From: Planctomycetia bacterium
GTDB lineage: Bacteria; Planctomycetota; Planctomycetia; Pirellulales; UBA1268
Assembly (NCBI GenBank): GCA_014192425.1
Contig: BJHK01000009.1
Span: 62,001 to 126,000, forward strand
Length of the DNA stretch: 64,000 nucleotides
Direction of reading: 5' to 3'
Positions 1-9,020 of this stretch are shown in pieces; position 1 is the stretch's first letter; each line of letters starts with the position of its first letter. The notes below the pieces were generated by a model, which made no database searches, was not told the DNA's origin, and was given only the letters and a program-made list of their open reading frames with translations. Made by a program: the position numbers and the translations under genes.

Positions 1-141
1 GACCTGCTTGTTGAGGCCGAAATCGACGATCAGCTCCTCGGGGGTGCCGGTGACGCGGCAGAAATTCGCATACGTCGCCATGATGTGCGACTCGTCGACG
101 GGCACCGGCATCGACTCGGCACGGGGCTGCTCTTCGGCCAT
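1..141 (-). CDS. DUF3467-type small protein, partial at window edge
   Basis: The 47 visible codons begin MAEEQPRAES and include an ATYANFCRVTGTPEELIVDFG-like stretch, the pattern of DUF3467 proteins, which are small, of unknown function and common in planctomycetes. The C-terminus lies outside the window. The start is fixed by a GAGGAG ribosome binding site at 148-153, six bases before the ATG at 141. A promoter-like -10 box (181-186) lies just upstream and overlaps the stop codon of the preceding gene, so this gene may be transcribed independently. Family assignment is by motif memory only. Confidence 0.75.
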   Translation of the reverse strand, partial: MAEEQPRAESMPVPVDESHIMATYANFCRVTGTPEELIVDFGLNKQV

Positions 142-180
142 GAAATACTCCTCGAAACGTGGAAACGACACGAAACCAAG

Positions 181-209
181 ATTCTACCCCCCTTCCCCAC
201 CCCGGTCCA
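181..209 (-). promoter_or_regulatory. Sigma70-like promoter before the DUF3467 gene
   Basis: On the minus strand TGGACC (204-209, four of six matches to TTGACA) is followed after 17 bases by TAGAAT (181-186). The expected start lies near 174, about 30 bases before the ATG at 141. It overlaps the stop codon of the upstream co-directional gene. Sequence match only. Confidence 0.45.
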
Positions 210-1104
210 CTTCACGGACACCGCAGCCGTGCCGCGCCAGCCAGGCGGTGCTGACGAACCGGCGGGCAAGCGCCCGGAAGGCCCGGTCCGCGTCGTGCTG
301 CCATTCGGCTTCGTTCTCGGCAGCGGCCCCGCGCAGCCCGCGAAACGACAGCCGGCAGGGCCAGCCGCGCTGGGCTGCGATCAGGTCAAACCGCTCCGCG
401 ATCCGCAGCGCCCAGGCGGCACCGAACGTCTCGCGAAGCGCCACGAAGGCGGCGTCGATTCCGGCCCCGGGCCGCGCCGGCGGCCGGGCCCGCGCGAATC
501 CGGCGACCGCCGACTGGAGCAGCGCGAGGACCGCTCCGGCGGCCACGAGTCCGGCGGCGACGCAGTCACTACCGGGCTGCTCCACGTCGGCGCTCGAGCC
601 GGGCAGGAACGGGCGGGCCAGCAGCACCTGCCCGGCCGCTACCAGCGTGGCCGCGACGCCGCGCCGCGTGGCCGCAAAGTTCAGCCAGCCGACGACCAGC
701 AGGAGCAGGATGAACCAGCGTTCGAGCAGGTGCACGTCCGGCAGGGAACCGGGGCGCACGAGGATCGCCGACAGCGCCGGCCACGCGAGCATGACGCCAA
801 GCGCGAAAACGATGAACTGCCAGACGCCGTGCTGCGGCCGCTTGGCACCGAGGAGCGACATCGCCGGACAGATCGCGAGGGCGACGACGACCAGCCGCAC
901 GGCAGCCGCGCCGGCCGGACCGTCGAGCCAGCCGGCCCGCCTGCCGGCAGCCTCCATCCCGAACGCGGCCGCGGCGGCGACGGCCCAGCACGCGGCCGGC
1001 ACGGCCGTCGATCCCCGGACGACCAGGCAGCCCACCGCGGCGGCCACGGCGGTCAGGGCCGCGAGAAGGCCGGCGATGACGACGAGACTGTCGGGGGGAG
1101 GCAC
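184..1104 (-). CDS. Multi-pass membrane protein of unknown function
   Basis: 306 residues. The first two thirds are a series of hydrophobic segments (about residues 8-30, 35-52, 68-85, 93-115, 128-145 and 150-168, then one near 185-205), followed by a soluble tail of about 100 residues rich in Arg and Ala that ends DRGGEGG. No catalytic motif was recognised. The tail contains an EAEWQHDADRAFRALARRF stretch that looks helical and exposed. It is followed by the DUF3467 gene on the same strand and is divergent from the secreted protein at 1269. I do not recognise the family; probably a planctomycete-specific conserved membrane protein. Confidence 0.6.
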   Translation of the reverse strand: MPPPDSLVVIAGLLAALTAVAAAVGCLVVRGSTAVPAACWAVAAAAAFGMEAAGRRAGWLDGPAGAAAVRLVVVALAICPAMSLLGAKRPQHGVWQFIVFALGVMLAWPALSAILVRPGSLPDVHLLERWFILLLLVVGWLNFAATRRGVAATLVAAGQVLLARPFLPGSSADVEQPGSDCVAAGLVAAGAVLALLQSAVAGFARARPPARPGAGIDAAFVALRETFGAAWALRIAERFDLIAAQRGWPCRLSFRGLRGAAAENEAEWQHDADRAFRALARRFVSTAWLARHGCGVREVDRGGEGG

Positions 1105-1268
1105 GATCCGTGGATCCTCGACCGCGGGGCTCGTCCGCCGGCAGCGCTGCCAGCGGCGCCGATCATGACGGCTGGGCTGGACCGCGGCCGCGGCGTGCAG
1201 GATTCCGGTCCGCCCGACGATGTTCTAGCAGGTTTGTCTTCGTCCGATCCCCGGGAGTTGCGATCCGC

Positions 1269-1703
1269 ATGCATCACGGCAGGTCATCCGGCGGTCCGCG
1301 GTGTCGGCTCGCCGTCATCCTGCTCGGCGGCCTCCTCGTCGGCAGCGCCGCGGAGACCCGCGCCATCGAGATGTTTACCTTCTTCGGCGATGGCAGCCGG
1401 ATCGGCCTGCCGAGCCTCGAGGTGCCGGTCGAGGCCTACCCAGGCATCCCGCTGCGGAGCGACCGGATCCGGGCCCGGCGCCGCGGCATGCGGCAGCCGC
1501 CGGCGCGGTCTGGCCAACTGCCGGCCGGGGTCACGATCCGTTCCATGCCAACCGCTCAGCCAACACCGCCGCCGCGTCAGGCTCCCGCCGCGGTGCGGCC
1601 CGTGGCCCCGCGAGGCCGGCCCGTGGCATCCCGCCCGACGACGGCCGCTCCGATCGCCCCCCTGCCCGAGGACGTGATGCCGCCCCGCGGCGAGGCGGAG
1701 TGA
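1269..1703 (+). CDS. Small secreted proline-rich protein, unknown function
   Basis: 144 residues. The N-terminus MHHGRSSGGPRCR followed by LAVILLGGLLVGSAAETRA is a clear Sec signal peptide with predicted cleavage after an AxA-like site near residue 32. The mature part begins IEMFTFFGDGSRIGLPSLEVP and then becomes rich in Pro, Arg and Ala without a recognisable fold. The ATG at 1269 was chosen over an in-frame upstream start because it puts the signal peptide at the N-terminus. Divergent from the membrane protein at 184-1104. Function unknown; likely envelope-associated. Confidence 0.55.
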   Translation: MHHGRSSGGPRCRLAVILLGGLLVGSAAETRAIEMFTFFGDGSRIGLPSLEVPVEAYPGIPLRSDRIRARRRGMRQPPARSGQLPAGVTIRSMPTAQPTPPPRQAPAAVRPVAPRGRPVASRPTTAAPIAPLPEDVMPPRGEAE

Positions 1704-1743
1704 CGCTCACGGGCTCCGCGCCGCAGCGCCGGCACGGAGGGCT

Positions 1744-3129
1744 TCATTTGCCGCCGGGTTCGCGCTTCAGCTGCGTCTGCAGATCGACCGCGTCGGGCCG
1801 CGTGGCGAACATCGGCTCGGAGGCGAGCACGTCGTCGAGGATCTTTCGGGCCTTGTCCCGCTCTCCCCGATCCGCGAGCAGTTTGGCGACGTAGTAGGCA
1901 CCGTCGCTCGTCAGAGCATTGCTGCGGGCGATCTGGTCGAGGATCCTGCCGGCATCCTCCTGCCGGCCGAGTTTGTAGAACACCCAGGCCAGTGTCGTCA
2001 GGGCGGGCACCTGGTTGGGGGAGTTTTCCCGGTTATTCATGGCCACGTTCACTTCCGCCATCTCCAGGGCCCGCTGCCGCGATTCCTTGTCGTCGGACTC
2101 GACGAGCACGAGAGCCAGCGAATTGCTGGCGCCGAAGTTGCCCGGCGACTGGACGTGGGCGTCGTTGAAGTACTTCTCGGCCGTCTTGTAGTCGCGGGCC
2201 AGCCGGGCGACCACGCCGCGCAGGATCTTGCCGTCGAGATTCTTGGCATCGAGCTTGAGCACGCTCTCGATCGTCGCCCGGGCCGTCTCCATGTCGTTCT
2301 GCTGGATGTACCACTGCGCCGAGGCGAGGAGCACGCCCGGATCGCTCGGAGCCGCCTTGACCGCGGCGTCGATCCACTTCTTGGCGACGTCCCGCTTCTT
2401 CGCCTCGTCGTAGAGCCGGGCCAGGGCAATCTCTGGCTGCGGCGACTTGTCGTCGAGCTTCTTGGCCTCGCGGAACTGGCCCAGCGATTCGCTCTCCTTG
2501 CCAAGATGGAACTGGGCAATCCCCATCCGCTGGTGGGCCCCGACGCTGTCCGGGTCGAGCTCCAGCCAGGCCGTGAGATGCTTGTGCGCTGTCTCCCATT
2601 GCCGGCGGGCCTCGGCGACGGCCGCGTTGCCCGCATTGCAGCGGATGGTGAAGTCTCGCTTCCGCTTGGCATTCTCCGCGAACGTGCCGGTGAGCGTCGT
2701 GGCCTTGTCGAAGAGCACGGCCGCGTCGCTGAGCCGGCGCTCCTGGAAGCCGATGTCGGCGAGCATCAGGTAGGCCTCGGGGTCGGTGGCGTGCTTCACG
2801 AGGGCATCCTCGAGCTCGCCCCGCGCCGGGCCGAGTTGGTTCACGCTCAGCCAGAGCGTCGCCATCATCACGCCCACCGGGGGCACCTTGGGATTGTTGG
2901 CCCGGACCCGTTCGAGGATCGCGCGGCAGCCGTCGATGTCGCGGTTCTTGAACCGCTCGATGGCGTTCTCGATGTCCTTGTCATTTGCGTCGTCGGAGAC
3001 GGCGCGGCCGATCAGCGTGCGGGCGGTCACCTGGGCCCGGCCGACCGTCGGCAGCATCGACACCAGGCCGCAGCCGAGAACGATGCTGAGAGCGACGCGG
3101 GCGGCGGGCTGACGGCAGATGGTCCGCAT
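1744..3129 (-). CDS. Exported tetratricopeptide repeat protein
   Basis: 461 residues. The start at 3129 gives a signal peptide (MRTICRQPAARVALSIVLGCGLVSML ending GRA-Q). The mature part is all-helical with TPR-like units throughout, for example WLELDPDSVGAHQRMGIAQFH, PEIALARLYDEAKKRDVAKKW and AEKYFNDAHVQSPGNFGASN. TPR arrays are protein-binding scaffolds. A long in-frame extension upstream is rejected because it is the antisense of the gene at 3236. It is divergent from that ABC-2 membrane protein with a gap of about 100 bases. The partner is unknown; by localisation it should act in the periplasm. Confidence 0.8.
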   Translation of the reverse strand: MRTICRQPAARVALSIVLGCGLVSMLPTVGRAQVTARTLIGRAVSDDANDKDIENAIERFKNRDIDGCRAILERVRANNPKVPPVGVMMATLWLSVNQLGPARGELEDALVKHATDPEAYLMLADIGFQERRLSDAAVLFDKATTLTGTFAENAKRKRDFTIRCNAGNAAVAEARRQWETAHKHLTAWLELDPDSVGAHQRMGIAQFHLGKESESLGQFREAKKLDDKSPQPEIALARLYDEAKKRDVAKKWIDAAVKAAPSDPGVLLASAQWYIQQNDMETARATIESVLKLDAKNLDGKILRGVVARLARDYKTAEKYFNDAHVQSPGNFGASNSLALVLVESDDKESRQRALEMAEVNVAMNNRENSPNQVPALTTLAWVFYKLGRQEDAGRILDQIARSNALTSDGAYYVAKLLADRGERDKARKILDDVLASEPMFATRPDAVDLQTQLKREPGGK

Positions 3130-3235
3130 GGGATGACGCTCCTGAAACAGGCGTAGAAGGCCGAGCCCCTCGAAAACCGCTATTCTAGCAGAGGTCCGAC
3201 TCGATCGCGAGCCGGCCACGAAACTCAGTGAAATC

Positions 3236-4891
3236 ATGCTTGGAGCGGTCTTCGAACGCGAGGCGATGGTGACCCCCCGGACGCGACGATTCTTCGTCGG
3301 CCGGGCCGTCGCCGCCGGGCTGTTGCTCGCGATCGTGGCCACCTGCTGGCTGCTGGTGACCGGCTCGCACGCAGTCGCCACCGTCGGCGACACGGCCCGC
3401 TTCGCCGCCACGCTGTTCCGGATCCTCGCCCCGCTGCAGCTGGTGCTGGCGATGCTGGCCGCCGCGCTGACCGGGGTCGTCGTCGTCAGCCTGGAGAAGG
3501 ACCGGCGCACCCTGGAACTGCTGCTCGTCAGTCGGCTCTCCGACGCCCAGCTCGTGGTCGGGAAATTTCTCGGCAGCGTGCTGCGCGTGCTGCTGATGCT
3601 GCTGGCGGCGGTTCCCGTGTTCGCCATCGCCGGCCTGTATGGGGGCATCGAGCCGGTGCAGATGGCCCGCGTGTTCCTCGTCACGGCGCTGGCGGCGCTG
3701 GCGACCGCAGGCCTGGCCAACGCCGTCGCCTTCTGGCGCGACACGTCGTTCCAGGCGCTGGCGATCACCGCGGCGCTGCTCGTCGGCTGGTCCGCCGCGG
3801 GCGAGGCCGTGGCCCTGGCCCGGGGTCCGGCGGCCGGCGCCATGATCTCGCCGGCCCGCGCCGTGTTCGCCGCCCTGGCGCCCGCGGCCGCCGCCCCCGT
3901 CTGGCCCTTCGCCTCCGTCTGTCTGGCCGCGATCATCGCCGCCACCGGCACGGCCGCGACCCTCGTGCGCCGCTGGAACATCGCCCGCGACCGCAGGGCG
4001 CCGGCGCCGGTGGCGGGCCGCGCGGCGGTCCGCCCCGCGCGGCGGATCTGGCGCAACCCCGTCCTGTGGCGCGAGCTCTGCACGCAGGCCCATGGCCGGA
4101 CGATGACGGCCGTGCGGGTGGCCTGGCTCGTGCTCTTCTGCCTCGCCATCGTCGCCGTCGTCAACGCCTCCCGCGCGGAGCGGGCCGACCGTCTGGCGGT
4201 CGCCGTGGCCGTCGTGCCGGTGGCGCTGGCGAGCCTGCTTGCTGTCGCGGCCCTCGGGGTCACGAGCATCACCGGCGAGCGCGACCGGGGCTGCCTCGAC
4301 CTGCTCCTCGTCAGCGATCTCGAGCCGGGGGAATTCATCTGGGGCAAGCTCTGGGGCGTGCTCGGCGCCGCCCGCGAGATGGTGCTCCTGCCGCTCCTGC
4401 TCTGCGGCCTGCTCGTGCCCCTCGGGATCGCCACGGTCGAGCAGGGCTGCGCGCTTGCCGCGGGCCTGGCCGTGCTCCTGTTTTTCGCGGCCGTGCTCGG
4501 GATCTACTCCGGCCTGTCGCACACCGTGTCGCGGCAGGCGATCGCCGTGGCGCTGGGGACGGTGGCGTTCCTGTGCGTGGGCGTGGCGACGTCGATGCGG
4601 ATCATGGTCGCCTTCGCGTCGAGTTTCGAACTCCAGCTCGCCCCCTTCCTGGCGGTCATCGTCGGGGGGGCGATCGGCCTCTACGCGGCACTCTCGGCCC
4701 GCAACCCCTCGGCGGCGGTTGCCTGGGCAGCTGCCCTGCTCCCGGCAGTGACGTTCGTGGCGATCACCGACTTCCTCCAGGGGGGCACACTGCAGGTGCT
4801 CCTGATCGTCATCGGCGCCTACGGCTTCGCGATCCTCGCCCTGCTCGTGCCGGCGATCGGGGCCTTCGACCAGCTCACCGGCCGCAGCTGA
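3236..4891 (+). CDS. ABC-2 type transporter membrane protein
   Basis: 551 residues with roughly twelve hydrophobic segments in two halves. Each half carries the marker of this planctomycete permease family, a sentence like SLEKDRRTLELLLVSRLSD (about residue 83) and TGERDRGCLDLLLVSDLEP (about residue 345), each followed by GK(F/L)xG. The two-fold arrangement suggests an internal duplication. No ATPase gene is adjacent, so a partner must be encoded elsewhere or shared. Related to the permeases at 51843 and 55815. The cargo is unknown; in such clusters ABC-2 exporters often move lipids, polymers or proteins, which is inference here. Confidence 0.7.
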   Translation: MLGAVFEREAMVTPRTRRFFVGRAVAAGLLLAIVATCWLLVTGSHAVATVGDTARFAATLFRILAPLQLVLAMLAAALTGVVVVSLEKDRRTLELLLVSRLSDAQLVVGKFLGSVLRVLLMLLAAVPVFAIAGLYGGIEPVQMARVFLVTALAALATAGLANAVAFWRDTSFQALAITAALLVGWSAAGEAVALARGPAAGAMISPARAVFAALAPAAAAPVWPFASVCLAAIIAATGTAATLVRRWNIARDRRAPAPVAGRAAVRPARRIWRNPVLWRELCTQAHGRTMTAVRVAWLVLFCLAIVAVVNASRAERADRLAVAVAVVPVALASLLAVAALGVTSITGERDRGCLDLLLVSDLEPGEFIWGKLWGVLGAAREMVLLPLLLCGLLVPLGIATVEQGCALAAGLAVLLFFAAVLGIYSGLSHTVSRQAIAVALGTVAFLCVGVATSMRIMVAFASSFELQLAPFLAVIVGGAIGLYAALSARNPSAAVAWAAALLPAVTFVAITDFLQGGTLQVLLIVIGAYGFAILALLVPAIGAFDQLTGRS

Positions 4892-4901
4892 CCGGGCGCC
4901 G

Positions 4902-5729
4902 TCAGCGGCGCGGGGGGGCGTCCGGCGCCTCCGCCACCTGCGCACCGGGCTGCCGGCCCTCGAGCGCTGCCAGCCGGGCCCCGGCCTCGGCCGGGGCATC
5001 GCCGCGGGCGATGGCGCGACGGTAGCTCTCCACGGCGTCGGCCTCGCGGCCGAGCGACTCCTGGGCCATTCCCTCGAGCAGCAGGACCCGTCCCGGCACC
5101 TGGTTGGGGCCGTAGCTCTCCCCGAGGATCGCCAGCGTCGCCAGCGCCCGCTGCGGCCGGCCGAGCCGGCGGTAGGCCTCGGCGGTGTCGAGCAGCACGT
5201 CGCGATCACCGGGCTCGATCGCCAGCGCCCTGTGGAGGTCGGCCAGCGCCGCCTCGGCCTGGCCGCGGGCGAGGGCCAACTGGCCGCGCAGGTGCCAGGC
5301 GTCCGCCGATCGCGGCGCCAGGCGAACGGCCGTGCCGCTGAGCCGTTCGGCGTCGTCGAACAGCCCGAGCTCGAGGTACATCCGGCCGCCGGCGATGGCC
5401 AGACCGACGTCCTCAGGGGAGAGCCGCAGGGCCTGTGCGACCTGGGCCACAGCCTCCATCCGCTCGCCGCGCTTCCAGAGGACGTCGGCATAGTGCCGCC
5501 GGGCATCGACGTCGACGGGACAGTTTCTCACCGCCTGCTCGAAGAGCCCCTCGGCGCGGACGAGATCCCGCTGGTCCACGGCGGAAAGGCCCTCGTTGCA
5601 GAGCCGGCGCGTGGCGGCGAGTTCCGGCGGCGCCTGTCCGCGGCCGCGCACGAGCCGGCACCCGGAACAGCCGGCCGCGAGGAGCATCGCGACTAGTCCG
5701 CGAACGACGATCGGGCTCGGGCGGTGCAC
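4902..5729 (-). CDS. TPR lipoprotein
   Basis: 275 residues from a GTG start at 5727-5729. That start gives an Arg-containing n-region and a hydrophobic stretch LVAMLLAAGC with a lipobox-like AAGC, so a membrane-anchored lipoprotein is predicted. The next ATG (5687) would leave almost no n-region. The body holds about five TPR-like units, for example RAEGLFEQAVRNCPVDVDARRH and AALADLHRALAIEPGDRD. Convergent with the permease at 3236 and divergent from the sulfotransferase at 5959. It is probably an envelope protein-protein interaction scaffold; the partner is not evident. Confidence 0.7.
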   Translation of the reverse strand: MHRPSPIVVRGLVAMLLAAGCSGCRLVRGRGQAPPELAATRRLCNEGLSAVDQRDLVRAEGLFEQAVRNCPVDVDARRHYADVLWKRGERMEAVAQVAQALRLSPEDVGLAIAGGRMYLELGLFDDAERLSGTAVRLAPRSADAWHLRGQLALARGQAEAALADLHRALAIEPGDRDVLLDTAEAYRRLGRPQRALATLAILGESYGPNQVPGRVLLLEGMAQESLGREADAVESYRRAIARGDAPAEAGARLAALEGRQPGAQVAEAPDAPPRR

Positions 5730-5958
5730 GGTGTGGGCGGCTGCCGGGGCGAACGGGGCCGGGACGATAGCGGCCCGCGCGGATTCGCGACAGGCTGGTT
5801 GGCGGGCGCTGATCTGCGCGACACCGGCCCCGTCGCGCCAGTCCGCCGCCCTTGCCGGGATCGCCACGCCCGCCATCCGCGGCCGCGGCCGATCGGCTAC
5901 CATCTGGCGGAAATCAGCGCCCGCCGGGAACGGCCGCGGTTTCCCGGAACCCCAGCCC

Positions 5959-7113
5959 ATGCCCCCAGCCGCCACTGCCGACCAGCCCCGGGATCGTGCC
6001 TTCCATCCCTATCCGTGGTGGAGCCCGCGATTCTGGCACGGCATGCCGCTGGGCGTCTGGCTGCCGCTGGTGGCCGAGCACCGGGCGCGGGCCTCGCTCT
6101 CCAAATGGGGACTCATGGCCACGGTGTCGCTGGCCGCCGGCTTCAATTCGCTCGGCGGCGTGCTCTCAGAGGCCCGGTTCCGCGGCCGTCTCCGCCACCG
6201 GCCCGACACGCCCGCGCCGTTGTTCATCATCGGCCACTGGCGCAGCGGAACCACGCTGCTCCATGAACTGGCGATGCTCGACGACCGGTTCTGCTGCCCC
6301 AACACCTACCAGTGCCTCGCCCCCGGTCACTTCCTCCTCACCGAGGACACGCTGACGTCGGCGCTGTCCTGGATCATGCCCGCCAAGCGGCCCATGGACG
6401 ACGTCGCCGCGGGCTTCGATCGTCCGCAGGAGGACGAGTTCGCCCTCATGAACATGGGCGCGCCGTCCCCCTACCGACGCATGGCGTTTCCCCTCACGAG
6501 TCGCGACGCGCCCGAGTCGCTCGACCTGACCCTGCTGCCCGCGGCCGAACGCGAACGCTGGCAGGGCTGCCTGCGCCGGTTCCTCGACATGCTGGCGCTG
6601 CGCGACCCGCGCCGACCGGTGCTCAAGAGCCCGCCGCACACGGCCCGCGTCGGCGTGCTCGCCGGGATGTTTCCCGAGGCCCGCTTCCTGCACGTCGTCC
6701 GCGATCCGTTCGTCGTCGTCCCCTCGACGCTGCGGCTCTGGCGGTCGCTCCACGAGGTCCAGGGCCTGCAGGTCGACCGGGGCGAGGCGCTGGAACGCTA
6801 TGTGTTCGCGGCGTTCGCCGAAATGTACGACGCCTTCGAGCGGGACCGGCCGGCGCTCGCTGCCGGCCGGCTGCACGAACTGCGGTACGAGGACCTCGTT
6901 GCCGATCCGGTGGAGAACCTCCGCCTGGCCTACGAGCGACTCGACCTCGGGGACTTCGCCCGCGTCCGGCCGGCCGTCGAGCGCCAGGCCGCCGCCATGA
7001 AGCGCTACCGCACCAACACCTACCGCCACGATCCACGGCTGGTCGCCGAGATCACCGACCGGCTCCGCCCGTTCATCGACCGCTACCGCTATTCCGTGCC
7101 GGAGGCCGGCTGA
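5959..7113 (+). CDS. Sulfotransferase family protein
   Basis: 384 residues. The 5'-phosphosulfate-binding motif of PAPS sulfotransferases is seen as IIGHWRSGTTLLHE near residue 91, and the 3'-phosphate motif as FLHVVRDPFVVVPSTLRL near residue 245. A conserved HELRYEDLVADP follows near 310, also typical of the family. The enzyme would transfer sulfate from PAPS to an unknown acceptor, possibly a glycan or lipid. An N-terminal segment of about 90 residues (PYPWWSPRFWHGM...) precedes the catalytic domain and is hydrophobic enough to be membrane-associated. The ATG at 5959 was preferred because the upstream in-frame region is antisense to the TPR lipoprotein. The 3' end overlaps the FlhB-like gene by 41 bases. 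Confidence 0.85.
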   Translation: MPPAATADQPRDRAFHPYPWWSPRFWHGMPLGVWLPLVAEHRARASLSKWGLMATVSLAAGFNSLGGVLSEARFRGRLRHRPDTPAPLFIIGHWRSGTTLLHELAMLDDRFCCPNTYQCLAPGHFLLTEDTLTSALSWIMPAKRPMDDVAAGFDRPQEDEFALMNMGAPSPYRRMAFPLTSRDAPESLDLTLLPAAERERWQGCLRRFLDMLALRDPRRPVLKSPPHTARVGVLAGMFPEARFLHVVRDPFVVVPSTLRLWRSLHEVQGLQVDRGEALERYVFAAFAEMYDAFERDRPALAAGRLHELRYEDLVADPVENLRLAYERLDLGDFARVRPAVERQAAAMKRYRTNTYRHDPRLVAEITDRLRPFIDRYRYSVPEAG

Positions 7114-7834
7114 CCGCGGCCGCACGGCGCTGGAGGAGGAGCCGCACGCGGGGATCGGACTGGGAGGTCCGCGCCTCGGCGGCGAACTCCTCGGGAGTCA
7201 TGCGAATCGCCTTCTCGAACCGCAGTCGGGCGAGGGCCCACTGGCAGCCAGCGATGACCGCGGCCGCCGCGGCGACGGCGGCCACGCCGCGCCGGGCCGC
7301 CTCCCAGGCCAGTCCCTCCGCGGGCGCGGACTCCGCGGCGGAGAGGATCGAGAGCAGCGGGCCCGCCGCGAGCCCAGCAGCGCTGACCAGCAGCGCGAGC
7401 CCGAGGCCGTGCCCCGCGATCGCGTTGAGCGTGGCCCGGGAAAAGATTCGCCCCAGGCCGGCCCGGGGGTCGATCCGGCGCAGGTCGGGCGCGATGCGGC
7501 CCGGCCGCAGGGCGAACCCGTCGAGCAGAAACCGCACCGCCAGTCCCGCCGCCGCCCCGGCGGCCACGAGCACGGCAGTCGGGCTCCAGACCGCCACCGG
7601 TGGCAGCCCGAACAGATCGGCAGTCCCCAGGCCGCTGGCCGCGACGATCGCCTCGCGCATCATCTCGCTGGTGGCGGCGAGCGTCGTCCGTGCCCACCAG
7701 GGGAGGAGGAGGATCGCGACGACCGCGGAGGCCACCCAGGCGGGCAGCGCCGCAGTCGGCATCGCCCCCTGGCGACGGGCGGCCTCGCGGCGGCGCGGTG
7801 TTGCCGGCAGGCGCCGGTCGCTGGCTGCTGACAT
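7073..7834 (-). CDS. flhB: FlhB/YscU-like export gate protein lacking the autocleavage domain
   Basis: 253 residues, about 100 shorter than usual FlhB. The N-terminus MSAASDRRLPATPRRREAARRQG matches the start of FlhB (xTPRKxxEAREKG), and four hydrophobic segments follow. The linker is recognisable: GRIAPDLRRIDPRAGLGRIFS, then MTPEEFAAEARTSQSDPRVR. The protein then ends RAAAVSRPPARNSGSGR, so the cytoplasmic domain with the NPTH self-cleavage site that switches substrate class is absent. Its 3' end lies inside the sulfotransferase coding region on the other strand, and no downstream frame restores the domain. Last gene of the FliF-O-P-Q-R-FlhB run. Either a minimal export gate or a decayed gene; the clean reading frame argues against recent decay. 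Confidence 0.8.
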   Translation of the reverse strand: MSAASDRRLPATPRRREAARRQGAMPTAALPAWVASAVVAILLLPWWARTTLAATSEMMREAIVAASGLGTADLFGLPPVAVWSPTAVLVAAGAAAGLAVRFLLDGFALRPGRIAPDLRRIDPRAGLGRIFSRATLNAIAGHGLGLALLVSAAGLAAGPLLSILSAAESAPAEGLAWEAARRGVAAVAAAAAVIAGCQWALARLRFEKAIRMTPEEFAAEARTSQSDPRVRLLLQRRAAAVSRPPARNSGSGR

Positions 7835-7901
7835 GGACGTGACCTCGATGGACTGAACGAAAACCGCGGACGAACGGGAGAGGCGAACGTGGGACGAGCG
7901 T

Positions 7902-8696
7902 TCAGTGACTGGAGACGGCGGGCGGGTCGAAGCAGCGCTCGACGCGGGCCGTGGCGGCCTGGCCGAAGCCGCGCGTCCAGCCCTCGGCGCCGAGCAACAG
8001 GCAGCCGACGAGCACCAGGGCGGCGACCGCCTGTGGAATCCCCTGCCCCGGCTCGAAGCGGATCGTGCGCATGCAGAGAGCACCCACCGCGTGGGCGGCG
8101 ACGACGGCGGCCAGCGCCGGCACGGCGAGCGTGATCGCAACCGCGAACGCGTCCGCGAGCGTGCTGGCCAAGGACGTGGCGAGGTCGGCCCGCGCGGCGG
8201 CCGCACCGAGGCCGAGGCCGACCGGCACCGTGCGGACACTGTCGACGAACCCGGCGACGACGGCGAGGTGTCCGCCGGCCGCGAGAAAGCCACCCAGGCC
8301 CAGCCACCAGGCCAGCCGGGCCATGCCCGCCTCCTCGCTCCCCGCCTGCGGATCGAAATCACCGGCCCAGGCCAGCCCGGAGATGCTCCCTAGCAGGCCA
8401 CCCGCCCAGGACGCCGCAGCCAGCACGGCGGCGACCGCCAGGCCGAGGCCGAGGCCGACGAGCGCCTCACCGGCGACGACGACCGCGAGCGTCGAGGGTG
8501 CGTCGAGTCCGGCGCGGGCCGCCGCCGGCAGCGCCGCGCCGGTGAGGAGCAGGCCGAGCGCCCCGCGCAGCCGCCAGGGAACACCGGGAAAGACCGGCAT
8601 CAGCCCCACCGACACCGCGACGAGCATCCGCGCCGCCACCGCGCAGACGAGCCGCGGATCGAGAAGCGGGACGATTTCGCCAACGCCGAGCTGCAT
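7902..8696 (-). CDS. fliR: FliR-type export apparatus protein
   Basis: 264 residues with five to six hydrophobic segments. The order and sequence are FliR-like: a first helix containing ARMLVAVSVGLMPVF, then WRLRGALGLLLTGAALP, GEALVGLGLGLAVAAVLAA, and a loop LLGSISGLAWAGDFDPQAGSE at the position of the conserved FliR D/P-rich loop. FliR joins FliP and FliQ in the inner-membrane pore that exports flagellar or type III substrates. It lies 33 bases downstream of fliQ and 67 bases upstream of the shortened flhB, all one strand. Ala and Gly content is high, as in its neighbours. Confidence 0.88.
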   Translation of the reverse strand: MQLGVGEIVPLLDPRLVCAVAARMLVAVSVGLMPVFPGVPWRLRGALGLLLTGAALPAAARAGLDAPSTLAVVVAGEALVGLGLGLAVAAVLAAASWAGGLLGSISGLAWAGDFDPQAGSEEAGMARLAWWLGLGGFLAAGGHLAVVAGFVDSVRTVPVGLGLGAAAARADLATSLASTLADAFAVAITLAVPALAAVVAAHAVGALCMRTIRFEPGQGIPQAVAALVLVGCLLLGAEGWTRGFGQAATARVERCFDPPAVSSH

Positions 8697-8729
8697 CGCT
8701 TCGCCCCGCGCGGGGCCTCCGCGGCCCCT

Positions 8730-8999
8730 TCAGGACCCGCCGGCCGACTGCCGCAGGAACTCGACGAGCCGTTCCACCATCCACGGAAGCGTGACCAGCA
8801 GCGTGGCCGCCATCGCCACCACCCGGGGCACGAAGCCGAGGATCGCCTCGTGCACGCCGGTGGCGGCCTGCACCAGGCCGGTCAGCGTGCCGACGACGAA
8901 CCCCACGACGAGGACCGGGGCCGCCACCACCAGGCCGGTGACGACCGCCTGGCGCACGAGTTCCGCGAGTTCGGTTTCCATGATCGGTTCGTGATCCAC
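8730..8999 (-). CDS. fliQ: FliQ-type export apparatus protein
   Basis: 89 residues, the normal FliQ size, with two transmembrane helices (about residues 17-42 and 55-78). The sequence LVRQAVVTGLVVAAPVLVVGF then TGLVQAATGVHEAILGFVPR matches the FliQ core, in which Q-A-x-T and the FVP(K/R) element are hallmarks. An alternative start (METELAELV, codon at 8979-8981) would remove six residues and give a more standard N-terminus. It is part of the export pore with FliP and FliR. Immediately downstream of fliP. Confidence 0.9.
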   Translation of the reverse strand: MDHEPIMETELAELVRQAVVTGLVVAAPVLVVGFVVGTLTGLVQAATGVHEAILGFVPRVVAMAATLLVTLPWMVERLVEFLRQSAGGS

Positions 9000-9020
9000 C
9001 GGGTGCCGGGTCGCGATGCC

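Noticed and set aside
85-1677. Long plus-strand frames over the membrane protein at 184
   Set aside because: Composition is Arg/Gly/Pro-rich without motifs, typical of shadows opposite real genes.
6166-7125. Whether the missing FlhB C-domain is encoded downstream in another frame
   Set aside because: The minus-strand frames here translate to shadows of the sulfotransferase and contain no NPTH motif.
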